NCBI GenBank assembly: GCA_963845495.1
Contig: CAWJTH010000055.1
Span: 1-64,000, forward strand
DNA: 64,000 nt
Direction of reading: 5' to 3'
Source of the DNA: JAZKFT01 sp963845495
GTDB taxonomy: Bacteria; Bacteroidota; Bacteroidia; Chitinophagales; Chitinophagaceae
Part shown: piece by piece, positions 41,955 to 49,969 of the stretch
How positions within the stretch are numbered: the first letter of the stretch is position 1
Layout: each line of letters begins with the position of its first letter
Position numbers and translations under genes: made by a program
Notes under the pieces: model-generated
Database searches by the model: none
What the model was told of the DNA's origin: nothing
What the model saw: the letters and a program-made list of their open reading frames with translations, nothing else

Positions 41955-42060
41955 TTTCTTTTGCTGCTCTTTTAACGCCTTTCTCTTCTATTATTTTTTT
42001 ATCCTCGGCAATTTTTATGACGATTTTTTTTAATTTTTCGTATTTTTCTTGCTCCATCAT
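41914..42060 (-). CDS. Small basic protein overlapping the DUF6169-like gene
   Basis: A 48-codon open frame from ATG 42058-42060 (or ATG 42055-42057) to TAA 41914-41916, overlapping the start of the next gene by 41 bases. The product starts MMEQEKYEKLKKIVIKIA and contains EEKGVKRAAKENGIKFF, a Lys-rich helical peptide. The A-rich bias fits the neighbouring gene. No family recognised. The overlap, the two start codons and the gene-like end argue for a real partner of the DUF6169-like protein, but it is short and could be chance. Confidence 0.45.
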   Translation of the reverse strand: MMEQEKYEKLKKIVIKIAEDKKIIEEKGVKRAAKENGIKFFVPQSVPK

Positions 42061-42108
42061 ATTTATGCATTTCTTCAAAAATAAGTTTTTTTAATGAATG
42101 CTGTCTTT

Positions 42109-42622
42109 TTACAACTTCCCGTACCGTTTTTGCACCATTGTAATTTTCTTGCTAAAAAAACTTTTAATCGTTACTACAAACAAGTTGGAATAATCATCCT
42201 CCGCAATTTTTTCCATAGTTGGGTGCAGGCCAATATGGCGAAGCATAGCTGGCACCGTAGTGTTGTGGCCAACAACTAAAAAGTTTTTGTTTTTTAGCTT
42301 TAATAAGCGAGTCGATAAACTGGTTGGAGTCATCTGCCACATATCTGCGAAGTGAAATGTGTTGGTCAATAGCCGTGGGTTCTGCCGTTTGAAAAGTTCG
42401 CTTGTATTGCGTAGCAAAAGCCACTGCAATATGTTTATTATGGAGCGAATCACGCAAGGCATCGGCCCTCATTCGGCCGGCTGGCGTAAGATCCGGGTCG
42501 CTGGCAGAAGTTACAATGCCATCAGCTGAAACCTGGCGTTCAGCATGTCTGGTCATATAAATAGTTGTGGTTGAACAGGAAGCAAACATGGTTGCAACAG
42601 CAAGCAAAAAGAATGTACGCAT
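42109..42622 (-). pseudogene. Histidine phosphatase (phosphoglycerate mutase-like) lipoprotein, one frameshift
   Basis: Two overlapping leftward frames join into one protein of about 170 residues: a lipoprotein signal ending FASCS, the catalytic YMTRHAERQ (RHG-type motif), FATQYKRTFQTAEPT, then after a shift near 42295 the second His motif LVVGHNTTVPAML and the end of the domain. The break is in a run AAAAAACAAAAAC. The correct frame is +1 relative to the upstream one, so it is not the -1 type of programmed slippage. A homopolymer indel, real or technical, is likely. Single gene, divergent from comEC. Confidence 0.75.
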
Positions 42623-42670
42623 AACAAAATTTGGATAAAAATAATATCTTTAGCCGAAAATCCACACGTT

Positions 42671-44779
42671 ATGCAAACACGTTCCAACGTTTTTCGCTCT
42701 TTTAGGCCCATTTGGCTCGCCGCACCTATGCTGCGTTTGCTTGTGCCGTTGATGTTAGGTATTGGTTTTCAATGGTATTTTCCAGTTTCAATTAATGCAA
42801 TTTGCATTTTTGCTACGGTCTTTTTAATTGCCGCCGTCGTTTTTTCATCCCTTAAAAAATTTTCTTTTACCACTTATGTTGGTGCTTGTTTACAAGCTAT
42901 TCTAATATGTGTGGGCATGTTATTGACTATTGCAAATGATGGCAGTAAACAGCCAGATTTTATCGGTAAAAAATATAAGGATAATTCGGTTTTGATTGCC
43001 ACTTTGCAGGAGCCGCTAAACGAAAAAGCAAAATCGTACAAGGCTGAAGCTTCCATTGAAATGTTGAATGGAAACCAGCTTGAAAAATTAACCGGAAACG
43101 TGATACTTTATTTTCAAAAAGATAGCTTAAAACCTTTACCAGCATTAAATTATGGCAGTCAAGTTGTTTTTAAAAAGCCGTTGCAAATAATAATAAATGC
43201 TGGTAATCCTGGTGGGTTCGATTACCAACGGTATTGTGCTTTCCACAACCTGTATTTTCAAGTTTTTTTAAAGGATGACGAGTACGATGTAGGCCATCAA
43301 AAAATTATCCACCCATTTTGGCAAGATTTATTTTCACTTCGTGATTGGTCGCTTTCAGTCTTCAAAAAATATATTCCCAGCAGTACCGAAGCGGGCATGG
43401 CCGAAGCATTGTTAATCGGTTATCGCAACGATTTGGACAGGGAAATTGTTCAGCAATATACCAACACTGGCGTGGTGCATATTATTGCCATTAGCGGCAT
43501 GCACCTTGGGTTGATTTATGGGTTGGTACTGTTGTTGTTCAGGCCATTTGCCAACCGAAAACGGATAAAAATAGTTAGGGGACTTACCGTTATTATAGTG
43601 CTTTGGGGTTTTAGTTTACTTACCGGCGCCGCACCTTCTATTACACGAAGTGCCATTATGTTCACTTTTTTGGTGCTTGGCGAAATTGGTGATAAGAAAG
43701 CAGGTATTTATAATAGCCTTGCGTGTGCTGCTTTTTTATTGTTGCTGTACGATCCGTTTACGTTGTGGGATGTTGGCTTCCAGCTTAGTTTTTCGGCTTT
43801 GCTCAGCATCGCGGTTTTTGCAAAACCAATTGAGCAATTATTGTATTTCAGTAAAAAATGGAAACAAAAATTATGGCAATTAAATGCGGTTACCATCTCG
43901 GCCCAAATTCTTACTTTTCCCATTGTGGTGTTTCATTTCCACCAGTTCCCAAATTTGTTTTTGCTTACCAATTTACTTGCTGTGCCGCTTAGTAGTTTAA
44001 TTATTTATGCGCTGATAGCTTTACTGGCACTAAGTTGGGTACCTTTTCTAAACACTTTTTTGGGGCAGATTTGTAAATGGTTGATTTGGACAATGGATAA
44101 ATTTATTGAACTCGTCAATAACATTCCCTTCGCGTTAACCGACAATATTTATTTCACTTTTACGCAATCGGTAATGTTGGTTTTTATCATTGCCGCCTTT
44201 GCTTTTTGGTGGCTGAATAAATCAAGAACAGCGTTTGTTACGGGCTTGTTTGCTGTTTTTGTTTTTATGGTGTTGGAATGTTTCCAATTTGTAGATGCCG
44301 AAAAACAAAAGCAATTGATTGTTTACAACGTGCCCCAACATGCCGCCATTGATGTAATTGATGGCGAAAAATATACATTTTATGGTGATAGTATTTTGTT
44401 GGAAGATGGGTTTCTACAAAATTTTCATTTGAAACCTTCAAGGGTGGAACATCAGATAACAAAAATTGATTCGCTGGAAAATGTTTTAGAAAAAGAACGT
44501 TGCCTACAATTTGGTAACAAAAAATTAATATGGGTAGATGAAAATTATCAAACTGCCGATTCTGCAAAAATTATAACAGATGTTGCCATTATTACCGGCA
44601 ACCCAAAATTAAAATTATACGAATTGATAGAAAACGTCCGTCCAACAATTATCGTAGCCGACGGAACCAATAGCCATTATAAAATTGCCCAATGGCAAAA
44701 ACAGGCCGACAGCTTACATTTGCGCTTCCATTCCGTAGCTGAAAAAGGGGCTTTTGTAATGGATTGGTCGGAAAAATAA
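42671..44779 (+). CDS. comEC: ComEC/Rec2-family DNA uptake channel protein
   Basis: A 702-aa inner-membrane protein. The N-terminal OB-like DUF4131 region covers roughly residues 30-210. The ComEC core follows with AGMAEALLIGYRNDLDREIVQQYTNTGVVHIIAISGMHLGLIYGLV and the membrane block to about residue 540. The final ~150 residues correspond to the metallo-beta-lactamase-like domain but lack an HxHxDH motif (VYNVPQHAAIDVIDGEKY...), so it is catalytically degenerate, a form I associate with Bacteroidota ComEC. Expected role: passage of single-stranded DNA during natural transformation. Confidence 0.88.
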   Translation: MQTRSNVFRSFRPIWLAAPMLRLLVPLMLGIGFQWYFPVSINAICIFATVFLIAAVVFSSLKKFSFTTYVGACLQAILICVGMLLTIANDGSKQPDFIGKKYKDNSVLIATLQEPLNEKAKSYKAEASIEMLNGNQLEKLTGNVILYFQKDSLKPLPALNYGSQVVFKKPLQIIINAGNPGGFDYQRYCAFHNLYFQVFLKDDEYDVGHQKIIHPFWQDLFSLRDWSLSVFKKYIPSSTEAGMAEALLIGYRNDLDREIVQQYTNTGVVHIIAISGMHLGLIYGLVLLLFRPFANRKRIKIVRGLTVIIVLWGFSLLTGAAPSITRSAIMFTFLVLGEIGDKKAGIYNSLACAAFLLLLYDPFTLWDVGFQLSFSALLSIAVFAKPIEQLLYFSKKWKQKLWQLNAVTISAQILTFPIVVFHFHQFPNLFLLTNLLAVPLSSLIIYALIALLALSWVPFLNTFLGQICKWLIWTMDKFIELVNNIPFALTDNIYFTFTQSVMLVFIIAAFAFWWLNKSRTAFVTGLFAVFVFMVLECFQFVDAEKQKQLIVYNVPQHAAIDVIDGEKYTFYGDSILLEDGFLQNFHLKPSRVEHQITKIDSLENVLEKERCLQFGNKKLIWVDENYQTADSAKIITDVAIITGNPKLKLYELIENVRPTIIVADGTNSHYKIAQWQKQADSLHLRFHSVAEKGAFVMDWSEK

Positions 44780-44798
44780 AGAATGATAAATTTAAAAT

Positions 44799-44836
44799 AA
44801 GGAATAAGAAAGACAAGGATTAAGAAATCAAGGAAC
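44799..44836. repeat. Purine 7/8/9-nt array after comEC
   Basis: Five units alternating AAGGAAT-type and AAGAAATC-type, similar to the 1798-1878 array, about 20 bases after the comEC stop. Confidence 0.6.
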
Positions 44837-44946
44837 AAGAAAAAATAAAAGCAAGTCAAAAAATCCTGAAAATAAAGCCCATCAATTTTCAAAACAAATA
44901 AGTTTGATGATCCTATCAAAATACAAACTGCAAAACTTCAATTCTC

Positions 44947-44979
44947 TTTAATCATTTTAATCCTCATTAATCCAGGTTC
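44947..44979. repeat. AATC...TGGTTC-type phrase before purH
   Basis: TTTAATC recurs three times with a 9-10-nt period and ends in AATCCAGGTTC, seven bases before the purH start at 44986. Compare 2140-2196. Confidence 0.5.
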
Positions 44980-44985
44980 AGAAAG

Positions 44986-46548
44986 ATGCAAAAAAAAATC
45001 AAATCGGCGCTTATTTCCGTTTTTTATAAAGACGGGTTAGAAAACATTGTGCAATTAATGCACGAAAAAGGAATTACCATTTATTCAACCGGCGGCACGC
45101 AAACTTTTATCGAAAAATTAGACGTACCGTGTGTTCCGGTTGAAAGCATCACCAGCTATCCTTCTATTTTGGGCGGCCGTGTTAAAACGCTGCACCCTAT
45201 TATATTTGGTGGCATTTTAGGCAAAAGAAATGACGAGCAACATATAATGGAAATGCACCAATACAATATACCCGAAATTGATTTGGTAATTGTTGATTTG
45301 TATCCTTTTGAAGAAACACTGAAAGACGAACGGGCTAAGGCTGAAAAAGCAGGCGGCGGTTTTGATGAATCTGTTATAATTGAAAAAATTGATATTGGCG
45401 GCCCATCCATGATCCGTGCGGCTGCAAAAAACCATCGTGATTTGGTGGTGCTGGCTTCAAAAGACGATTACCCAAAATTGGAAGCTATTTTGCAACAGCC
45501 GGAAGTGATTACCAGCATTGACGAACGACGTGCTTTTGCTGCCCGTGCTTTTGAAATTGTGGCGCATTATGATGTAGCTATTGCCCAATATTTTAATCCA
45601 GAAAACGCACCACAATTTTTGGCTTCGGTTGCTTTTCCACATGCCATGCGCTACGGTGAAAATCCGCACCAAGCTGCTGTTTTCTATGGAAAAACTGATG
45701 AACTGTTCAATCAGTTGAATGGTAAAGAATTGAGTTACAACAATTTAGTAGATGTAGATGCAGCCATGCAACTCATTAACGAATTTTCTGGCACCCCTTC
45801 AGGGGATGGGGGTAAAATTTTCGCCATCATCAAACACACCAATGTTTGCGGCATTGCAGAAAGGCCAACCGTAAAAGAGGCATGGGATGCAGCCTTAGCC
45901 GGCGATCCGGAAAGTGCATTTGGTGGCGTGTTGGTTTGCAACGGAACAATTGATAAAGAAACGGCTTCTGCCATCAACGAAATTTTCTTTGAAGTGTTGA
46001 TTGCGCCTGCTTTTGATGCCGATGCGTTAGCCGTGTTGAAATCAAAAAAGAATCGGATTTTGCTGGAATTGAAAGCGCAACCGACGGTCAGCAATCAATA
46101 CAAATCGTTGTTGAACGGTGTGTTAGTGCAAGCTACCGATAAGGGTAATTTTGAAAAATGGGATGAATTGGGCGGCCGAACTTCAACCGAAGACGAACAC
46201 GCCAATTTGGTTTTTGCCAATTTGGTTTGCAAACATTTAAAAAGTAACGCCATTGCATTGGTAAAAAATAAACAATTGGTGGGTAAAGGCTGCGGACAAA
46301 CAAGTAGAGTTGATGCTTTGCGCCACGCCATTGAAAAAGCCAAACAATTTAATTTTGATTTAACCGATGCGGTTTTGGCTAGCGACGCATTTTTCCCGTT
46401 TGATGATTGTGTGAAAATGGCGCACGAAGCTGGCATTTCTGCATTTATTCAACCCGGCGGAAGCATCCGCGATAAAGATTCCATTGCTTATTGTGTTGAA
46501 AATAAATTGCCTATGGTGATAACAGGCATGCGGCATTTTAGGCATTAA
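44986..46548 (+). CDS. purH: Bifunctional AICAR formyltransferase / IMP cyclohydrolase
   Basis: PurH (520 aa) catalyses the last two steps of IMP synthesis. The N-terminal IMPCH/MGS domain shows KSALISVFYKDGLENIVQ, IYSTGGTQTFIE, GGRVKTLHPIIFGGIL and IGGPSMIRAAAKNH. The C-terminal AICARFT domain has MRYGENPHQAAVFYG, ELSYNNLVDVDAAM, IKHTNVCGIAE, GDPESAFGGVLVCN, ASDAFFPFDD and QPGGSIRD. Full length, normal start. It has its own spacer on both sides, so it is probably a single transcription unit. Confidence 0.96.
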   Translation: MQKKIKSALISVFYKDGLENIVQLMHEKGITIYSTGGTQTFIEKLDVPCVPVESITSYPSILGGRVKTLHPIIFGGILGKRNDEQHIMEMHQYNIPEIDLVIVDLYPFEETLKDERAKAEKAGGGFDESVIIEKIDIGGPSMIRAAAKNHRDLVVLASKDDYPKLEAILQQPEVITSIDERRAFAARAFEIVAHYDVAIAQYFNPENAPQFLASVAFPHAMRYGENPHQAAVFYGKTDELFNQLNGKELSYNNLVDVDAAMQLINEFSGTPSGDGGKIFAIIKHTNVCGIAERPTVKEAWDAALAGDPESAFGGVLVCNGTIDKETASAINEIFFEVLIAPAFDADALAVLKSKKNRILLELKAQPTVSNQYKSLLNGVLVQATDKGNFEKWDELGGRTSTEDEHANLVFANLVCKHLKSNAIALVKNKQLVGKGCGQTSRVDALRHAIEKAKQFNFDLTDAVLASDAFFPFDDCVKMAHEAGISAFIQPGGSIRDKDSIAYCVENKLPMVITGMRHFRH

Positions 46549-46551
46549 AAA

Positions 46552-46583
46552 AGTCAATAAATCATTGAGTCAATAAGCCATTA
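46552..46583. repeat. 4x8-nt array after purH (AGTCAATA)
   Basis: Four 8-nt units, two of them exactly AGTCAATA, begin three bases after the purH stop codon. Confidence 0.8.
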
Positions 46584-46594
46584 AAAAAATCTGA

Positions 46595-47284
46595 TTGAAC
46601 AGAATTAGAAATCCTCATATTTTTTTATCGATTGTTATCCTTTTTGCTTGCAATCAAAAAAAGCAAAAGGATAATGATTTTGAGGGATATGTGGATTATG
46701 ATGTAAAAAAGCAGTTATTTGATTCATCACAAAAAACAATAACAATTGCTGACCTATATGGAGCAACGATGCGTTGCTACTTTAAGGATGGCAACATGCT
46801 GAAAATATTTTATGATTCTAATAACTTGGAGTGTTTCAGGTATTTATATAACCGGCAAAGCAATAAATTTATATATTCATTTGCTAAAAATGATCGCTTT
46901 AATTGGTTTGAATATGGAGATAAATCTAACAAGGATTGCGAAGATATCCGCATCGATTCCATGAAACCAATAGCAGTGCTTAATCAAGTATGCCCAAGTG
47001 TAATGTTGTCTTTTAAGCAAAAAGAAAGAGGAGAAACTGTTGCATATCATCTCACATTAAATTACAGTACATCGATGCCTTTTGGCAGCGAAGAAAAATT
47101 AGGGAAGATTACACACCTCAATCTAAACCTCATCAATAAAAGATATCCTTTTGTTTCAATACGAATGACAGAGGAGAGTGTTGGTAAATATTTGATCGTT
47201 TATAAAGCAAATAAAATTGTACATCACTTGATCCCTGACACCTATTTTGATGTTCCTACTGATAAAACTTTAAAAGAACTGTAA
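46595..47284 (+). CDS. Hypothetical lipoprotein, 229 aa
   Basis: The start is TTG at 46595. The N-terminus MNRIRNPHIFLSIVILFACNQ is a lipoprotein signal with lipobox LFAC. The rest is a soluble domain with FEGYVDYDVKKQLFDSSQ and later KYLIVYKANKIVHHLIPDTYFDVP, rich in beta strands. This recalls periplasmic DUF4412-like proteins, though I do not assign it. It stands between purH and the superoxide dismutase gene without a clear operon partner. Confidence 0.6.
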   Translation: MNRIRNPHIFLSIVILFACNQKKQKDNDFEGYVDYDVKKQLFDSSQKTITIADLYGATMRCYFKDGNMLKIFYDSNNLECFRYLYNRQSNKFIYSFAKNDRFNWFEYGDKSNKDCEDIRIDSMKPIAVLNQVCPSVMLSFKQKERGETVAYHLTLNYSTSMPFGSEEKLGKITHLNLNLINKRYPFVSIRMTEESVGKYLIVYKANKIVHHLIPDTYFDVPTDKTLKEL

Positions 47285-47355
47285 TTTGAGACAGCTTCTA
47301 AGTCGTACATTTCCACCCAACTTCTTAATCCCATTATTTCTTTATTTAATAATAG

Positions 47356-47370
47356 GCACAACTTTTGTGC
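47356..47370. promoter_or_regulatory. Inverted repeat upstream of sod
   Basis: GCACAA-CTT-TTGTGC, a perfect 6-bp inverted repeat 67 bases before the sod start. Could be an operator; no direct evidence. Confidence 0.35.
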
Positions 47371-47436
47371 AATCTGATATGTTATTAAATTCGCATCCTC
47401 AACAAATATTTTTTCATTCTATAAATTTTAATTGTT

Positions 47437-48045
47437 ATGGCTTTTACGCTTCCCCCGCTTCCTTATGCATCTAATGCTTTGGAACCGTATTTCGATCAAG
47501 CTACAATGGAAATCCACCACGGAAAGCACCACCAAGCTTACGTTACCAATTTAAATAACGCTATTGCCGGTACGCCAAACGAAGGCAAAACCATCGAAGA
47601 ATTGGTGGCCGCGGCAGGAACTTTACCGCCTGCGGTTCGCAATAACGGTGGTGGCCATTGGAACCACAGTTTTTTCTGGGAACAATTGCATCAAACGGGC
47701 AGTTCGTCACCAACTGGCAAATTGGCGGATGCCATTACTTCCGATTTGGGCGGTTTTGACAAATTTAAAGAAGACTTCAAAAAAGCTGCCATCGGTCGTT
47801 TTGGTAGCGGTTGGGCTTGGCTAATTGTTAAAGATGGCAAATTGACCATTTCATCAACCCCAAATCAAGACAATCCTTTGATGGATGTTGCCGAAGTAAA
47901 AGGCACACCAATTTTGGGTTTGGATGTTTGGGAACATGCCTATTATTTAAAATATCAAAACAAACGTCCTGATTTTGTCGATGCTTTTTGGAGCGTTGTT
48001 AATTGGGAAAAAGTAACTGAGCGTTTTGATAAAGCCGCCGTATAA
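47437..48045 (+). CDS. sodA: Superoxide dismutase, Fe/Mn family (Mn-type features)
   Basis: A 202-aa cytoplasmic enzyme dismutating superoxide. Ligands and signatures: ATMEIHHGKHHQAYV (His), GGGHWNHSFFWEQL (His), and LDVWEHAYYLKYQN (Asp, His). A Gly at the GGGHxNH position and Gln in STPNQDNPL are features of Mn-type enzymes, so Mn is predicted, although Fe or cambialistic use cannot be excluded. It is followed by a clear terminator and preceded by an inverted repeat, consistent with a monocistronic, regulated gene. Confidence 0.94.
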   Translation: MAFTLPPLPYASNALEPYFDQATMEIHHGKHHQAYVTNLNNAIAGTPNEGKTIEELVAAAGTLPPAVRNNGGGHWNHSFFWEQLHQTGSSSPTGKLADAITSDLGGFDKFKEDFKKAAIGRFGSGWAWLIVKDGKLTISSTPNQDNPLMDVAEVKGTPILGLDVWEHAYYLKYQNKRPDFVDAFWSVVNWEKVTERFDKAAV

Positions 48046-48072
48046 TCACTGATTTTCAATACAATACGAAAG

Positions 48073-48098
48073 GCCTCCAAAATTTGGAGGCTTTTTTG
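48073..48098 (+). terminator. Terminator after sodA
   Basis: GCCTCCAAA and TTTGGAGGC form a stem with a minimal loop, followed by six T. Confidence 0.85.
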
Positions 48099-48215
48099 TA
48101 TTGTATTGTGATGTTTATGGTTAAGGGGTATCTACATTTTTTCACTAAAGAATCTTTCAAGTGCTTTCGTTTTCAATAAACCAATCTTGCTAAAAAATAG
48201 TTTTACTTTGCGGCT

Positions 48216-49406
48216 ATGCAGTTTCCAAACGTCATTGGCCAGCAAACCATTCAAGAACAGTTGTTGAATTTGGTAAAAGATAACCGCCTGAGCCATGCTA
48301 TTTTATTTATTGGCAAAGAAGGTTGTGGTGCATTGCCTTTAGCCATGGGCTTTGCGGCTTATTTGGCAGGTAGTTTGCCTGCCCCAAAAACGGAGAAATC
48401 TAGCACAGCTATTTCGTTATTTGGCAATGATGAACCGATTGAAATGCCCACCGTTAGCCAAACATTTTCTGAAAAAGCATTGCAATTAATTCACCCCGAC
48501 GTGCATTATGCCTATCCAGTTGTTACAAAAAAAGCTGGCGAAAAACCTGTAAGCACTGATTTTATTACCGAATGGAGGGAATTTTATAAACAAATGCCCT
48601 ACGGAAATGTGTATGATTGGCTGCAATTTATAAAGGCAGATAATAAACAAGGCAATATTACCGCCGACGAATGCAACGATATTATTAGGAAACTAAGTCT
48701 TAAAAGCTTTGAAAGCGAGTATAAAATATTGGTGATGTGGATGCCCGAATATTTGGGCAAAGAAGGCAATAAACTATTGAAACTGATTGAAGAACCGCCA
48801 GCCAATACCATTTTTTTATTAGTGGCCGAAAATGAAGATGCCATTTTGGCGACTATTTTAAGCCGTTGCCAAACCATCCGCATACCATTGTTAGAAGATG
48901 GGGATATTGAAAAAGCGTTAATGGAGCGAAGTCAATTGCCACAATTCCAGGCTAGGCAAATTGCTGTTGTGGCCGAAGGCAATTATCGCGAAGCCATACA
49001 AGTGGCGCAGCATAACGAAACCGACTGGGAAGCTATTTTGCGGGATTGGTTGAACGCAGCCATCAAAGGCACGCCCAAAAAGCAATTAGATTGGATAAAC
49101 GAAATGGCCGATCAGGGTCGAGAAAAACAAAAACAGTTCCTAAAATATTTTATTAACCTGTTGGAGCAAAGCCTGCGCCTGCGCATTCTTGGTGCTACAC
49201 ACATGAATTTGCCCGATAAGGAGCTCGATTTTGCACAACGTATCAATAAAATTGCGGGTATTGCCCAGCAAGAAGCATTGGCCGACGAATTGGGCAAAGC
49301 CATTTATTATATTGAACGCAATGCGCATGGCAAAATGCTGTTTCAGGCCTTAACGCTAAAACTACGTGCCATTGTGTTGGAGAAAACGGTATTTTTGACG
49401 AATTGA
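48216..49406 (+). CDS. holB: DNA polymerase III subunit delta'
   Basis: A 396-aa clamp-loader ATPase-like subunit. It begins MQFPNVIGQQTIQEQLLN, RLSHAILFIGKEGCGALPLA (Walker A region without a proper GKT, as in other non-hydrolysing delta' subunits). YKILVMWMPEYLGKEGNKLLKLIEEPPANTIFLLVAENEDAILATILSRCQ is the Walker B/SRC block. A ~90-residue segment between them is longer than in E. coli. It acts in loading the sliding clamp. In Bacteroidota it is often next to ricT, as here. Confidence 0.9.
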   Translation: MQFPNVIGQQTIQEQLLNLVKDNRLSHAILFIGKEGCGALPLAMGFAAYLAGSLPAPKTEKSSTAISLFGNDEPIEMPTVSQTFSEKALQLIHPDVHYAYPVVTKKAGEKPVSTDFITEWREFYKQMPYGNVYDWLQFIKADNKQGNITADECNDIIRKLSLKSFESEYKILVMWMPEYLGKEGNKLLKLIEEPPANTIFLLVAENEDAILATILSRCQTIRIPLLEDGDIEKALMERSQLPQFQARQIAVVAEGNYREAIQVAQHNETDWEAILRDWLNAAIKGTPKKQLDWINEMADQGREKQKQFLKYFINLLEQSLRLRILGATHMNLPDKELDFAQRINKIAGIAQQEALADELGKAIYYIERNAHGKMLFQALTLKLRAIVLEKTVFLTN

Positions 49407-49969
49407 GGAAGAAAGTAGTTAGATGTTAGTATTTAGTAGTTAGACAGATAACAGTTTTGGGAATAAGGATAAGGATGGGTGGAAAGTTCATTTTGTTGGG
49501 ATTTGGGATTTTTTTTTGGAATTTGATTAGCAGGGATTGTTTTTTGGGGACGGACAATTGGAAGAATAGCAACATTGGCAGCTTCCGCTTAGGCGGATCA
49601 ACAGTGTGAATACTTTTGGGCAGTTTTACAATTTCAGTTTCCCTCAAGTTTTAGGGAGTTTAATATAATGGTTAGAAGGTTGTTTTTTGCTGAATAATGT
49701 ACAAATTGTACAAGAGTGTACTTCGATTTCTTCAGTATAAACTTGCCGCCGAAGTCCAATAGTAGCATTCCTGCTTATTTCCAAAACATTTTCCTAATTA
49801 TTTCGTTTTTAAACAGCAAAGATTGGTTAATTTGTTTGAGCTGTTGGGTTAGGCAAAAGGGTATCCATAAAGAACAATTTTATAAACCAAGGATATTAGG
49901 ATTAAGAATTTTCTTTTTTGGAATTGTAAGGTGGAATTTTATTTGTTTTATTTTTTTGAAATCTAGGAT
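49407..49969. other. Intergenic region holB-ricT, no convincing gene
   Basis: 563 bases with a heptad array at 49414-49441 and a small TCCGC-TTAG-GCGGA hairpin (49584-49597). A rightward frame at 49716-50057 overlaps ricT out of frame and has no recognisable features, so I do not call it. A leftward frame at 49426-49647 is low-complexity. Confidence 0.55.
49414..49441. repeat. 4x7-nt array after holB (AGTAGTT)
   Basis: Exactly four units of AGTAGTT type (variants AGATGTT, AGTATTT), starting seven bases after the holB stop. No partner near ricT. Confidence 0.82.

Noticed and set aside
42280..42310. Programmed -1 ribosomal frameshift in the histidine phosphatase gene
   Set aside because: The A-rich tract is tempting, but the downstream frame is +1 relative to the upstream frame and no downstream stem is obvious.
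47286..47474. Small rightward ORF between the lipoprotein gene and sodA
   Set aside because: It overlaps the sodA start out of frame, has no signal or domain, and covers the likely promoter.
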